Shown: one piece after another, positions 8,155 through 17,489 of the stretch | Position numbering within the stretch: the stretch's first letter is position 1 | Layout: the number at the start of each line of letters is the position of its first letter | Source: Bradyrhizobium sp. MOS002 | Lineage (GTDB): Bacteria; Pseudomonadota; Alphaproteobacteria; Rhizobiales; Xanthobacteraceae | NCBI RefSeq assembly: GCF_003020115.1 | Contig: NZ_PYFX01000001.1 | Coordinates: 573,501 to 637,500, forward strand | DNA length: 64,000 bases | Reading direction: 5' to 3' | Position numbers and translations under genes: made by a program | The notes under the pieces: generated by a model | The model's database searches: none | Told to the model about the DNA's origin: nothing | The model's input: the letters and a program-made list of their open reading frames with translations, nothing else

Positions 8155-8826
8155 ATGGCCGCCAAAGCTCTTTCGGTCCAGCCGGCCATCGATCCCTCGG
8201 CCAGGCTGCACGACACCCGGCTTGGGGCCTACACCGAGGTCGGCGCGCGCACGATCCTGCACGAAGTCACGATGGGCGATTACTCCTATGTCGTGAACGA
8301 TGCCCAGATCACCTACACCACCATCGGAAAATTCTGCTCGATCGCGGCGATGACGCGAATCAATCCGGGCAATCACCCGATGCACCGCGCCACGCAGGCG
8401 CATTTCACCTATCGTTCGAGCGCCTATTTCGAAGGCGAGAGCGACGACACGGACTTCTTCGACTGGCGGCGCCAGCACCACGTCCATATCGGCCATGACG
8501 TCTGGATCGGCCATGGCGCGATCGTGCTGCCGGGCCGCAACATCGGCACCGGCGCCGTGATCGCGGCCGGCGCCATCGTCACCAAGGACGTTCCGGCCTA
8601 CACCATCGTCGCCGGCAATCCGGCGCGCATCGTGCGCCGCCGCTTTTCGGAAGACGTCGCCGGGCGGCTCGCCAGACTCGCCTGGTGGGATTGGGATCAC
8701 GACAAATTGCGTGCAGCACTGCCCGATTTCCGCAAGCTCGGGATTGAAGATTTCCTCGCGGCATATGAAGCACGGGGAAGTTCTCTCAACAATTCCCTTG
8801 GCAGCAAACGAAGCGCGATCGCGTGA
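8155..8826 (+). CDS. Phosphonate-operon hexapeptide-repeat acyltransferase-like protein
   Basis: The 223-residue protein has a left-handed beta-helix built from hexapeptide repeats (about 10-60 and 105-165; [27 protein letters not shown]), with the xenobiotic/chloramphenicol acetyltransferase pattern. Members of this family are regularly found inside C-P lyase operons beside phnM. Their exact substrate is not established; a role replacing the aminoalkylphosphonate acetyltransferase PhnO is a reasonable guess. It overlaps phnM by 4 bases (GTGA) and follows a strong Pho-box array. Confidence 0.88.
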   Translation: MAAKALSVQPAIDPSARLHDTRLGAYTEVGARTILHEVTMGDYSYVVNDAQITYTTIGKFCSIAAMTRINPGNHPMHRATQAHFTYRSSAYFEGESDDTDFFDWRRQHHVHIGHDVWIGHGAIVLPGRNIGTGAVIAAGAIVTKDVPAYTIVAGNPARIVRRRFSEDVAGRLARLAWWDWDHDKLRAALPDFRKLGIEDFLAAYEARGSSLNNSLGSKRSAIA

Positions 8827-10016
8827 CAGACATTTTCCTCGAGGGCGGCCGGACTCTGATCGGCTCCGAGTTCGTCGAGACGTCGCTTGCCCTGTCCGGA
8901 CAGGACATCGCCGAGGTCGATGCCTCTCGCGGCCGGGCGCGACTTGCGATCGACGCGCGAAACCTGCTGGTGCTGCCCGGCATCGTCGATCTGCATGGCG
9001 ATGCCTTCGAGCGGCAGATGATGCCGCGCGCCGGGGTCGACTTCCCGATCGACGTGGCGCTCGCCGACAGCGACCGCCAGGCGATCGGCAACGGCATCAC
9101 CACGGTGTTTCACGCCACGACCTGTTCGTGGGAGCCGGGCCTGCGCAGCGCCGACAATGCGCGCGGCCTGATGGAGGCGATCGAACGGCAGCGTCCGCAA
9201 TTCGCCGCCGACACCCGCTTCCATCTGCGCCACGAGACCTACAATCTCGACGCCGAAGCCGAGATCGGTCAGTGGCTCACTGATGGCCGCGTCGACCTGC
9301 TCGCCTTCAACGATCACATGGACGGCACGGTCGGGGACATGGCCAAACCTCGCAAGCGCAACCGCATGGTGGAGCGTACCGGCCTGTCGAGCGAGGAATT
9401 CGACCGGCTGGTCGGACACGTGCTTTCGCACGCCAGCGAAGTCCCGGCTTCCGTGTCGCGGCTTGCCGCGACCGCCCGCGCCGCCGGGGTGCGGATGCTC
9501 TCGCATGACGATGCGACGCCGGCGATGCGCCAGGGTTTTCGCGCCATGGGCGTGGCGATCGCGGAGTTTCCGGTCAACGAGGACACGGCGCGGGCGGCGG
9601 CAAGCCACGGTGACGCCATCGTCTACGGCGCGCCGAACGTCGTGCGCGGCGGCAGCCACACCGGCTGGACCAAGGCATCCGACATGATCGCCAAGGGGCT
9701 CTGCTCGGTGCTGGCCTCGGATTACTACTATCCCGCGCAGCTGCTCGCCGCGTTCCGCCTCACCGCCGACGGCGTGCTGCCACTGACCGAGGCCTGGGAC
9801 CTGGTCTGCGCCGCGCCGGCGCGCGCGACCGGCCTTGCCGATCGCGGCGTGCTCGCGGAAGGACGACGCGCGGACATTCTGCTGGTCGACGACAGCGTGC
9901 CGCTGCGGCCGCGGCTGATCGCGGTGATATCAGGCGGCAAGCTCGTGCATCTCACCGACGCGACGCGGTTGCTTGGCATGGCAGCCACCCCGCGCGAAGC
10001 TGTCGTCGCGGCATAA
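8823..10016 (+). CDS. phnM: RPnTP hydrolase PhnM
   Basis: PhnM removes pyrophosphate from alpha-D-ribose 1-methylphosphonate 5-triphosphate before PhnJ acts. The 397-residue protein is an amidohydrolase: [11 protein letters not shown] (54-64, His58/Asp60 metal site), a central [17 protein letters not shown] and [13 protein letters not shown] near the C-terminus, all typical of PhnM. The start is GTG at 8823, overlapping the preceding stop, which implies coupled translation. Confidence 0.95.
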   Translation: MTDIFLEGGRTLIGSEFVETSLALSGQDIAEVDASRGRARLAIDARNLLVLPGIVDLHGDAFERQMMPRAGVDFPIDVALADSDRQAIGNGITTVFHATTCSWEPGLRSADNARGLMEAIERQRPQFAADTRFHLRHETYNLDAEAEIGQWLTDGRVDLLAFNDHMDGTVGDMAKPRKRNRMVERTGLSSEEFDRLVGHVLSHASEVPASVSRLAATARAAGVRMLSHDDATPAMRQGFRAMGVAIAEFPVNEDTARAAASHGDAIVYGAPNVVRGGSHTGWTKASDMIAKGLCSVLASDYYYPAQLLAAFRLTADGVLPLTEAWDLVCAAPARATGLADRGVLAEGRRADILLVDDSVPLRPRLIAVISGGKLVHLTDATRLLGMAATPREAVVAA

Positions 10017-10034
10017 ACCCGCTATGCTCGAACG

Positions 10035-10733
10035 ATGACCGCCCCCTCCCGCTACGCGATCTATTTTGCCGCAGGCAGCGACAGCGCCCTCTCCCGCTTC
10101 GGCGCGGAGTTGCTCGGCTACGATGCCTATACCGGCGATGAATTGCCCTTTCCCGACCCTGCGCTGCATGTCGCGCCGGACTGGCGCGACATCACCGCCG
10201 ATCCCCGCACGTACGGTTTTCACGGCACGCTGAAGGCGCCGATGGCACTCGCGCCGGGCAGGACGGAGGCGGAGCTTTTGGCGGCCTGCGCGGTCTTCGC
10301 CGGCGAGGCGCGGCCTGTCCCGTTGATCCGCCCGGTCGTCGATGCCATCAGCGGCTTCATCGCCGTCATTCCGGCTGAGCCGGTCGATGCGCTCCAAGAG
10401 CTCGCCGCTGATTGCGTCCGTGCGTTCGATGGCTTTCGCACCGCCCTGACAGCGGAAGATCGCGCGCGTCGAAAGCCCGAGAAGCTCAGCGAGCGGCAGC
10501 GCGACTATCTCGACCGCTGGGGCTACCCTTACGTGATGGAGGAGTTCCGCTTCCACATGACGCTGACGGGACGGCTGGACGCGGAGCGCCGCGGGCCGAT
10601 TCTGCAGATGCTGCGGGCAAGGTTTGCGGCGCTCGGGCTTGAGACGCTGCCGGTCGATCGCATTGCGCTGTTCAAGCAGGATGATGCGGGGGCAAAGTTC
10701 CGCATTGTGGGCGAGTGGGAGTTGGTGAGGTAG
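10035..10733 (+). CDS. DUF1045 phosphonate-operon protein, 2H-phosphoesterase-like
   Basis: The 232-residue protein begins YAIYFAAG and contains two histidine motifs, FHGTLKAP (near residue 73) and FHMTLTG (near residue 174). That is the HxT-HxT pattern of 2H phosphoesterases. DUF1045 proteins are known companions of phnM in alphaproteobacterial C-P lyase clusters. A plausible role is opening the 5-phosphoribosyl 1,2-cyclic phosphate made by PhnJ, the job of PhnP elsewhere; this is inference. It starts 18 bases after phnM in the same operon. Confidence 0.85.
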   Translation: MTAPSRYAIYFAAGSDSALSRFGAELLGYDAYTGDELPFPDPALHVAPDWRDITADPRTYGFHGTLKAPMALAPGRTEAELLAACAVFAGEARPVPLIRPVVDAISGFIAVIPAEPVDALQELAADCVRAFDGFRTALTAEDRARRKPEKLSERQRDYLDRWGYPYVMEEFRFHMTLTGRLDAERRGPILQMLRARFAALGLETLPVDRIALFKQDDAGAKFRIVGEWELVR

Positions 10734-10760
10734 GCGCCCGCTCGCGCGTCATATTCAATG

Positions 10761-10878
10761 TCGTCCCGGCGAAGGCCGGGACCCATATCCCCGAGGGGGG
10801 CTATGGGTCGGGCTAGTAACTCCGAGTTGTCGTCAAACTCAATTTCGTGGTTATGGGTCCCGGCCTTCGCCGGGACGA
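10761..10878. repeat. REP-like palindromic element, CCGGCGAAGGCCGG family
   Basis: Two perfect 26-base inverted arms (10761-10786 and 10853-10878), each containing CCGGCGAAGGCCGG or its complement, flank a 66-base middle. It fills the gap between the convergent DUF1045 and DapA-family genes. Further copies are at 49411-49528 (imperfect) and 51351-51475. It may act as a bidirectional terminator. Confidence 0.85.
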
Positions 10879-10886
10879 CGTAGGGG

Positions 10887-11828
10887 CTACTTCCCCCACC
10901 GCAACGCCAGCGCATCACGCTCCTTGGCCAACTCCAGCAGCCCGGCCCGCGTCGCCGGGTGCAGCGGTTGCAACGGATGCCGCACCGTGTCCGACTTGAT
11001 CACGCCGCCGGCCTGCATCATCGCCTTGCAGGCGATCAGGCCGCATTGGCGGTTTTCGTAGTTGATCAGCGGCAGCCAGCGTTCGTAGGCGGCTTTCGCC
11101 TCCTCACGCTTGCCGGCGAAATAGGGATCGATGATCTGGCGGATGCCGTCGGGATAGCCGCCGCCGGTCATCGCGCCGGTGGCGCCGGCATCGAGATCGG
11201 CGAGCAGCGTGATCGCTTCCTCGCCGTCCCAGGGACCCTCGATATCGCTGCCGCCGGCCTCGATCAGGCTGCGCAGCTTTACGGCAGCACCCGGCACCTC
11301 GATCTTGAAATAGCGGATGTTCGAGAAGTCGCGCGCCAGCCGCGCGAGCAGCTCGACCGACAGCGGCGTGCCGGCGACAGGCGCATCCTGGATCATGATC
11401 GGAATCTTGATCGCGCCCGACAGCACCTTGAAGAACTCGACGACGCCTTTCTCGGGCACGCGGAAGGTTGCGCCGTGATAGGGCGGCATGACCATCACCA
11501 TGGCGGCACCGGCCGCCTCGGCCTGCTGGCTGCGCGCGGCGCAGACGGCGGAGCTGAAATGCGTGGTCGTGACGATCACGGGAACCCGGCCCGCGACATG
11601 CTCCAGCACCGCATGCATCACGGTCTCGCGCTCGGCATCCGTGAGCACGAATTGCTCGGAGAAATTGGCGAGAATGCACAGACCGTTCGAGCCGGCATCG
11701 ATCATGAAATCGATGCAGCGGCGCTGGCCGTCGAGGTCGAGCTCGCCGCGCGCGTCGAAGATGGTGGGTGCGACCGGGAACACGCCGCGATAGGGGCGCT
11801 GGGCCTTGTGTTGGGGCGTGACCGGCAT
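10887..11828 (-). CDS. Dihydrodipicolinate synthase (DapA)-superfamily enzyme
   Basis: The 313-residue protein is a class I aldolase-type TIM barrel. Expected features are visible: the Tyr in VMVMPPYHG and the Schiff-base Lys in IRYFKIEVPG, but the usual GTTGE turn is replaced by LANFSEQF. That change argues against true dihydrodipicolinate synthase and for a catabolic lyase or dehydratase of a keto acid. The ATG at 11828 is preferred because GGAGAG lies just upstream; an ATG four codons earlier is possible. The gene stands alone, so the substrate cannot be deduced. Confidence 0.8.
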   Translation of the reverse strand: MPVTPQHKAQRPYRGVFPVAPTIFDARGELDLDGQRRCIDFMIDAGSNGLCILANFSEQFVLTDAERETVMHAVLEHVAGRVPVIVTTTHFSSAVCAARSQQAEAAGAAMVMVMPPYHGATFRVPEKGVVEFFKVLSGAIKIPIMIQDAPVAGTPLSVELLARLARDFSNIRYFKIEVPGAAVKLRSLIEAGGSDIEGPWDGEEAITLLADLDAGATGAMTGGGYPDGIRQIIDPYFAGKREEAKAAYERWLPLINYENRQCGLIACKAMMQAGGVIKSDTVRHPLQPLHPATRAGLLELAKERDALALRWGK

Positions 11829-11952
11829 CGAACTCTCCATCCCTGATATCTCTTACATCTGCCGCGGCGCTCGCGCAGCGTCACAGATGTAGCCGCCGCG
11901 CGCATCGTCGGCAATGCCGATCGCGCGACGCAAGGATGGTAGATCGTCGAAG

Positions 11953-14034
11953 CTATGCGGTCCTCACCGCGCCCAAAAAGCCCTCGACCGCCACGCGGAG
12001 ACGATCGGCGTCGGCGGACATTTTCGTCACGGATACCGACAGTACCGAACCGGCATTGCCCGTCTCCTGATTGAGCCTGGCCACGCTACCGATGGTGTCG
12101 GTGACCTCGCGGGTTCCCTGCGCGGCCTGCTGGAAGTTGCGGGAGATCTCGGTGGTGGCCGCGCGCTGCTGTTCGACGGCTGCCGCAATCGCCGTCATCT
12201 TCTCGTCGATGCCGCTGATCGCGCCGCCGATCGCGCGGATGGCAGTCACCGCCTGGCCGGTAGCGCCCTGGATCTCCGCGACCTGGCGGGAGATCTCTTC
12301 CGTCGCCGTCGCCGTCTGCGAGGCGAGGCTCTTGACCTCGCCGGCAACCACGGCGAAGCCGCGGCCGGCCTCGCCCGCGCGCGCGGCTTCGATGGTGGCG
12401 TTCAACGCCAGCAGATTGGTCTGCCCTGCGATGGCGTTGATCATCTTCACGACCTCGCCGATGCGGCCAGCGGTCTGATCGAGGATCTCGACCGTCGCAT
12501 TGGTCTGCGCTGCCTGCGACACGGCTTCGCGGGCCTCGCGAGCGCTGGCCTGCACCTGCGCGGAGATCTCGCCGACGGACGCCGAGAGTTCTTCGGTCGC
12601 GGCCGCAATGGTCTCGAGATTGTTGGTGGCCTGCTCGGCGGAGGACGAGACCGCCGCGGTCTGGCTACTCGATTCCGAAACCAGCGAGCGCACGTCGGTC
12701 GCGGTGGCATCGAGCTCCTTGGTCGACGCCGCAACGCTGTGAATGACGGCTTGCACCGTGTCGTCGAAGCTGCGGCAGGCCGCATCGACGGTGCCGGACC
12801 GGGCGAGCTGCAGCGCCTGCTGCGATTCGCGCTCTCGGCCCAGGCGTTCCGCGGTCGCCGCGCTCTCGCGCAGGCTTTCGAGCGCAGCCGCCATGGTGCC
12901 GAACTCGTCGGGATGTCTGGATTGCGGAACGGGCGTCGCGTAGTCGCGGGCGCTGATCTTGGCGATGGCGTCCAGGATGGCCCGCACCGGGCGCATCAGG
13001 CGGTTGCGCACCACGTAGACGCCGGCCAGAGTCACGGCCAGCGCGAGCAGGAACGCGAGCGACTGCACGACGAGATTGGTGAGCGCCTTGGCCTGCACCG
13101 TCTCCGCCCGCGCGATCGACTGGTCGAGCGCCTTGTTCGCCACCGCGACAATGGACGCGAAGGGTGCCTGACACAACGTATTCCATTCCGAGGCCGGCAT
13201 CGCGGGCTTGCCGCTGCCGTCGAAATTCTTCGTGAGGTCGCCGATCTGCTTGAGCGCGCCGTCGGTCTTGGCTTTCGCGTCCGTCGCTGCCGTCACCAGC
13301 TCCGCCGCCACGTCGGGCGCAGCCAGCAACTCGGCCATACCCGTCCAGCCGGAGGCGATCGTGCCATCCCATTGCGCCACTGACCGCTTCTGGGCGTCGT
13401 CGAGCGGCTTGCTGCTGTTGATGTTGGAACGAAGGGACGAACAATGGATCCCATAACGGTCGCGCACCTGCCAGGCGAAGCGCCTGACCTGGATCATGCG
13501 GGCGATGAAGGGGTCATTCATCCAGGCACGGTTCGAGACCGCGGTGGAGGCGAGGTTCGCCGTTTCGATCACCTTGGTGACGGCATCATACCAGGAGTTG
13601 GTCCGCTCGATCTTGCGCTCGGCGCGCGGGCGCTTGGCTTCGTCGTAGAACAGCTGGAATTGTGGTGCGGCGGCGCTCCAGCCTTGCTTCAATGTGCCGG
13701 CGAGTTCGTCGCGGCGGGCGAAATCGACGGTGGCGAGCGCGGCGCCGATGGCGTCATAGCCGCCCTGTTCAGCCTTTTCCGCCGCCTCGAGTTTTGCCCG
13801 CGGGTCGTCCTCGCCGAGGATCGCGCTCTGCGCATCGCCGCGATTGTTGCGCAGCGCCAGCACGCCATGGAAGATCGCCTTGTCGGCGGCGGCAAGCCGC
13901 GCGGTCTCGAGGCTGTCGCTGTGGCGGCCGAACGCCCCGACCATCTGGATCGCCGTAGAGGCCAGCGCACCCGCGGCGAGCAGGGCCATCAAGGTCAGGA
14001 GGAGCGAACTTACCGATTTCTTAAACATTGCCAT
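11953..14034 (-). CDS. Methyl-accepting chemotaxis protein
   Basis: A 693-residue membrane receptor. TM1 is about 9-30, followed by a roughly 285-residue, mostly helical periplasmic domain. TM2 is about 320-342, a HAMP domain about 343-395, and a long signalling coiled coil to the C-terminus. The hairpin tip (about 535-565) is the highly conserved CheA/CheW contact, with [16 protein letters not shown]. No C-terminal pentapeptide for CheR binding is present. The ligand domain contains two cysteines (198 and 288) and no recognised Cache fold. The gene is monocistronic, and the ligand is unknown. Confidence 0.93.
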   Translation of the reverse strand: MAMFKKSVSSLLLTLMALLAAGALASTAIQMVGAFGRHSDSLETARLAAADKAIFHGVLALRNNRGDAQSAILGEDDPRAKLEAAEKAEQGGYDAIGAALATVDFARRDELAGTLKQGWSAAAPQFQLFYDEAKRPRAERKIERTNSWYDAVTKVIETANLASTAVSNRAWMNDPFIARMIQVRRFAWQVRDRYGIHCSSLRSNINSSKPLDDAQKRSVAQWDGTIASGWTGMAELLAAPDVAAELVTAATDAKAKTDGALKQIGDLTKNFDGSGKPAMPASEWNTLCQAPFASIVAVANKALDQSIARAETVQAKALTNLVVQSLAFLLALAVTLAGVYVVRNRLMRPVRAILDAIAKISARDYATPVPQSRHPDEFGTMAAALESLRESAATAERLGRERESQQALQLARSGTVDAACRSFDDTVQAVIHSVAASTKELDATATDVRSLVSESSSQTAAVSSSAEQATNNLETIAAATEELSASVGEISAQVQASAREAREAVSQAAQTNATVEILDQTAGRIGEVVKMINAIAGQTNLLALNATIEAARAGEAGRGFAVVAGEVKSLASQTATATEEISRQVAEIQGATGQAVTAIRAIGGAISGIDEKMTAIAAAVEQQRAATTEISRNFQQAAQGTREVTDTIGSVARLNQETGNAGSVLSVSVTKMSADADRLRVAVEGFLGAVRTA

Positions 14035-14157
14035 GGTGTCGGGGGCCTGGGTCGGGGGCCTATTTCGAGCGCCACCTTGCCCCGGGACATGCCAATGTTC
14101 CGTTAAGTTTAATCGAATTGCCGTGGGGACCCCCGACGAGGCTCGGTGCCCCCCATG

Positions 14158-14928
14158 TCACGCAACCTTGGTGAAATCCGGCGGGCGGCGTTCCGCGAAA
14201 GCGGTGAAGGCCTCGCGCGCCTCGGCGGTGCGCAGGCGCAGGCCGAACTGCTCGCCTTCGGCGCTCATCTGCGCGACAAGCGCCTCGCCATTGCGCATCA
14301 GCTTCTTGGTGGCGGTGAGCGCGCCGGCCGGCTGACGGGCAAGACGCTGCGCCAGCGCGAGCGCCTCGGCATCGAGCCTGTCGAGCGGCACCACGCGGTT
14401 GGCGAGCCCCCATTCCAGCGCTGATTTGGCCGGCACCGTCTCGCCCAGCGCGAACATCTCGTAGGCCCGGGCATAGCCGATGCGCGCCGGCATCAGCAGG
14501 CTGGAGGCTGCTTCCGGCACCAGCGCAAGGCTGACGAAGGGCGTCGACAATTGCGCGTTGTCGGCAAGCACGACGAGGTCGCAATGCAGCAGCATCGTGG
14601 TGCCGACGCCGACGGCGCGGCCCTGCACCGCGGCGACCAAGGGCCGGGTGCAGCGCGCCAGCGACTGGATGAAGCGCACGACGTTGCGGCTGCCTTCCGA
14701 CTTGCCCGCTGCGACCGCCGCGAATTCGCCGACGTCGTTGCCGGCAGTGAACATGTCGCCTTCGCCGCGGATCAGGATCACGCAGGCCGACGGATCGTGC
14801 TCGGCGGATTCGATGGCATCGGCGAGCTTGCCGTACATCGCATCCGTCAGCGCATTCTTCTTGTCGGGGCGCGCCAGCGTGAGCGTGAGAATTCCGCCGC
14901 TGTTCTGGATCCGGACGTGCTCGGTCAT
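14158..14928 (-). CDS. Enoyl-CoA hydratase/isomerase family protein
   Basis: The 256-residue crotonase-fold protein starts at the ATG at 14928 after a strong GAGGAGAG ribosome site; the frame continues upstream through marR but without similarity. The oxyanion-hole segment GEGDMFTAGNDVGEF and the second conserved block AVQGRAVGVGTTMLLHCDLV are present. The position of the usual first catalytic Glu is occupied by the VGVGTT segment. The ending AFAERRPPDF is typical. It sits 11 bases downstream of a MarR regulator, so it is probably CoA-thioester catabolism controlled by that regulator. Substrate unknown. Confidence 0.88.
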   Translation of the reverse strand: MTEHVRIQNSGGILTLTLARPDKKNALTDAMYGKLADAIESAEHDPSACVILIRGEGDMFTAGNDVGEFAAVAAGKSEGSRNVVRFIQSLARCTRPLVAAVQGRAVGVGTTMLLHCDLVVLADNAQLSTPFVSLALVPEAASSLLMPARIGYARAYEMFALGETVPAKSALEWGLANRVVPLDRLDAEALALAQRLARQPAGALTATKKLMRNGEALVAQMSAEGEQFGLRLRTAEAREAFTAFAERRPPDFTKVA

Positions 14929-14939
14929 GGGTCTCTCCT

Positions 14940-15425
14940 CTATTCCTCTGGATCTCTTGAAAGTTCGCTCGAAAGCTCTCTTGAAAGCTCTCTTGGAAAC
15001 TTGTCCTGGATGCTGGTCAGCCAGCGCGCGACGATATCGATCTCCGTACCGGTGAACCCATCCGTCAACGCCGCGTTGACCTGTGCCGCGTTGGCCTTCG
15101 CCTGCGCGAGCGCTGCACGGCCCTTCGGCGTCAGCCAGACGCGCCAGGCGCGCCCGTCCTCGCGGTCGGCCCGCCGCTCGATCAGCTTTGCAGCTGCCGT
15201 GCGGTCGACGAGGCCGGAGATGCCGGCCGGCCCCAGGTCGAGCGCCGCGCCCGCCTCGCCCATGAGTGCACCGTCCTGCTTGCCGAGAATGAACAGAAGT
15301 CCTGCCTGCGCCGGCGTGACCTCGCTCGAAGGCTGCGACGCCATCCAGCGCTGCAAGCGCCGCTGCGCGACGCTCAGGAGATAGATCAGCCGATGATGTC
15401 TCGCCGCGGTCACGCGTGTGCCCAT
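14940..15425 (-). CDS. MarR-family transcriptional regulator
   Basis: The 161-residue protein has a MarR winged helix (about 35-110): SEVTPAQAGLLFILG, the recognition part LGPAGISGLVDRTAAAKLIER, and the wing RREDGRAWRVWLTPKG-like segment. Its C-terminus carries a short repetitive tail encoded by 12-base tandem repeats. A perfect palindrome immediately upstream of its start codon suggests autorepression. The enoyl-CoA hydratase gene follows 11 bases downstream and is the likely target. Confidence 0.9.
   Translation of the reverse strand: MGTRVTAARHHRLIYLLSVAQRRLQRWMASQPSSEVTPAQAGLLFILGKQDGALMGEAGAALDLGPAGISGLVDRTAAAKLIERRADREDGRAWRVWLTPKGRAALAQAKANAAQVNAALTDGFTGTEIDIVARWLTSIQDKFPRELSRELSSELSRDPEE
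14957..14992. repeat. 12-base tandem repeat in the 3' end of marR
   Basis: Three units, TTGAAAGTTCGC, TCGAAAGCTCTC and TTGAAAGCTCTC, plus a degenerate fourth starting at 14993. On the coding (minus) strand each adds four residues, giving the repetitive tail RELSRELSSELSRD. The repeat length is a multiple of three, so copy-number change would keep the frame. Confidence 0.85.
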
Positions 15426-15426
15426 T

Positions 15427-15444
15427 TATTTCGTATGCGAAATA
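15427..15444. promoter_or_regulatory. Putative MarR operator
   Basis: Palindrome TATTTCG-TATG-CGAAATA begins one base upstream of the marR start codon (15423-15425), with 7-base perfect arms. A TATATAT stretch beside it could be the -10 region. The size and position fit an autorepressing MarR dimer site. Confidence 0.6.
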
Positions 15445-15484
15445 TATATCCGTACAGGGAAGCATTGTCAAAGGCCGGCCATCG

Positions 15485-16159
15485 CTAGCTCGATCTTACG
15501 CGGCTGCCATCGAGGAAAATGGCCACACAGGTTCGCACGCGCCGCTCGATGTCCTTGCGCGACGGCAGGGGCATGCCGCCATAGATCACGGCGCGTTGCG
15601 GCGCGGATGCGACCATGCCGATCAGCATGCCCGCGGCCTCGTCGGCGTCATCGAGCGTGATGAGCTTCCTCTTCACCTGGAGACGGAGCCAACGCGCCAG
15701 CGCCGTGACGGTGCGGGAGATGCCGTTCTTGTAGAAGTTCGCGGCGAGCTCCGGGAATGCGGCCGACTCCTGCAGCACCATGCGCTGCAATCCCATGACG
15801 TCCGGATCGAGCGCGAGATCGGCGCAGGCGAGCAACGCGGCGCGCAGGCCCGTTTCGATGTCGACCTCGTCGCCGGCCTGGAGATCGACGGCGGACAGCA
15901 GACGTTCGAGCCGGTCAACGCACATCGCTTCGAACAGCGCAGCCTTGCCCGGAAACAGCCGATACAGCGTCTTGGTCGAAATCCCGGCGCTGCGCGCCAG
16001 CTCCTCGGTGCTGGTCGCGGCATAGCCTTCGACGGCGAAGGTGTGTCGTGCGGCGTCAAGGACGATCTGCTTCGTCTCCTCGTCGTCGCGCACCGGCGGC
16101 CGTCCCCGCGGGCGGCATTCGCCCGACGATCTTGCGCTTTCCGATTTTTCCTGAGCCAT
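15485..16159 (-). CDS. TetR-family regulator, probable repressor of the adjacent efflux pump
   Basis: The 224-residue protein has an N-terminal TetR helix-turn-helix (about 30-76: ATSTEELARSAGISTKTLYRLFPGKAALFEA). An AcrR-C-like ligand domain follows, with GLQRMVLQESAAFPELAANFYKNG. It is divergent from the emrAB-type genes with 91 bases between start codons, the standard arrangement for a local drug-responsive repressor. The basic N-terminal extension RPRGRPPVRDDEE is common in this subgroup. Confidence 0.9.
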   Translation of the reverse strand: MAQEKSESARSSGECRPRGRPPVRDDEETKQIVLDAARHTFAVEGYAATSTEELARSAGISTKTLYRLFPGKAALFEAMCVDRLERLLSAVDLQAGDEVDIETGLRAALLACADLALDPDVMGLQRMVLQESAAFPELAANFYKNGISRTVTALARWLRLQVKRKLITLDDADEAAGMLIGMVASAPQRAVIYGGMPLPSRKDIERRVRTCVAIFLDGSRVRSS

Positions 16160-16166
16160 GTCTTTA

Positions 16167-16191
16167 AATGATGCCTGTCATTCCATTGACA
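16167..16191. promoter_or_regulatory. Candidate TetR operator in the tetR/emrA gap
   Basis: Two overlapping short inverted repeats, AATGA-N6-TCATT (16167-16182) and TGTCA-N6-TGACA (16176-16191), lie just upstream of tetR in the divergent promoter. The arms are only 5 bases, so the match is suggestive. Confidence 0.35.
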
Positions 16192-16250
16192 ATTCCAAAG
16201 CTAACCTCATTTTGGAAATTATCAAGTTTCCTAATTCCGGGGAGCCGGCC

Positions 16251-17489
16251 ATGACCGTCCACACCACCCCATCCGCTGCCGCCCAAAGCGCCCTTCCCGC
16301 GACTGCGCTGGAGGGCGTCCTGACCGGCGCCGCGACCGACGTCCGCCGACAAAAACTTAACCTTCGCAAGCTGTTGCTGGCGGGCGTCGCTGTCGTCGCG
16401 CTGGCTGGCGCGGGCTGGTACGGCTACGATTACTGGACCGTTGGGCAGTACCTCGTCTCCACCGATGACGCCTATGTGAAGGCCGACAACACAACCATCG
16501 CGCCGAAGGTCAGCGGCTATCTCGATCGGGTCCTGGTCGCCGATAACGAGCATGTGAAGGCTGGCCAGGTGCTGGCGAGGATCGATGACCGCGACTTCCG
16601 CGTCGCGCTCGATCAGGCCCGCGCCGACGTCCAGGCCGCGAACGCGACCATCTCCAGCAAGGAAGCGCAGCTCGACGTGCAGCAGGCGGTGATCAAGGCC
16701 GCACGCGCCACGCTCGACGTCGACCAGGCCAACCTCACCTTCGCCGCGCAAGACAACAAGCGCTACACCGACCTCGCCGCGTCCGGCTCGGGCAGCCTCC
16801 AGAACGCGCAGCAGGCTCAATCGCGCATCGCGTCGGCGCGGGCAACGCTCGAGCGCGATAACGCCAACCTCGCTTCGGCCCTCAAGCAGATCGATCTGCT
16901 CAAGGCCGAGATCGAGCAAGCCAAGGCAGCAGCCGCGCGCGCGGATGCCGTGCAGCACCAGGCCGAGCTGAACCTCGGCTACACCAATGTGGTCTCACCA
17001 ATCGACGGGGTGGTCGGCAACCGTTCCTTGCGCATCGGCCAGTTCGTGCAGGCTGGCACGCAGCTGATGTCGATCGTTCCGGCCGAAGGCGCCTATGTCG
17101 TCGCCAATTTCAAGGAGACGCAGCTGACGCATGTGCAGGCGGGACAGGCCGTCGATATCGAGGTCGACATGTTCCCGGGCCAAATCGTGCACGGCCATGT
17201 CGATTCCATCGCGCCCGCAAGTGGCCAGGAATTCGCGCTGCTGCCGCCGGACAACGCCACCGGCAACTTCACCAAGGTGGTGCAGCGTATCCCGGTCAAG
17301 ATCGCGCTCGACGCCGCGCATGGCCCCGCGATCGCGCTGCGGCCCGGCATGTCCGTGATCCCGACCATTGCAACACGTTCGACCGCGAATACGGCCGTGA
17401 CGCCCAAAGCGAAGCTCGTCTCCGGAGGGTCGTGCCATGTCAAACAGCCTCTCACTTTCGACGCAAGCAACACCGGCCGCGACGCCTGA
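16251..17489 (+). CDS. EmrA/HlyD-type membrane fusion protein of a multidrug efflux pump
   Basis: The 412-residue protein has one N-terminal membrane anchor (about 40-58), a barrel-sandwich/lipoyl half (STDDAYVKADNTTIAPKVSGYLDRVLV) and a long alpha-helical coiled coil (about 120-235). The second lipoyl half and beta-barrel follow (NLGYTNVVSPIDGVVGNRSL, VVANFKETQLTHV). It bridges the inner-membrane transporter to the outer membrane. The ATG at 16251 follows GGGGAG. Its end overlaps the next gene by 53 bases, adding a C-terminal tail read in another frame from the transporter start. Confidence 0.92.
   Translation: MTVHTTPSAAAQSALPATALEGVLTGAATDVRRQKLNLRKLLLAGVAVVALAGAGWYGYDYWTVGQYLVSTDDAYVKADNTTIAPKVSGYLDRVLVADNEHVKAGQVLARIDDRDFRVALDQARADVQAANATISSKEAQLDVQQAVIKAARATLDVDQANLTFAAQDNKRYTDLAASGSGSLQNAQQAQSRIASARATLERDNANLASALKQIDLLKAEIEQAKAAAARADAVQHQAELNLGYTNVVSPIDGVVGNRSLRIGQFVQAGTQLMSIVPAEGAYVVANFKETQLTHVQAGQAVDIEVDMFPGQIVHGHVDSIAPASGQEFALLPPDNATGNFTKVVQRIPVKIALDAAHGPAIALRPGMSVIPTIATRSTANTAVTPKAKLVSGGSCHVKQPLTFDASNTGRDA

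Noticed and set aside
16210..16235. Third inverted repeat GGAAA-N8-TTTCC upstream of emrA.
   Set aside because: Five-base A/T-rich arms are expected by chance in this unusually AT-rich gap.
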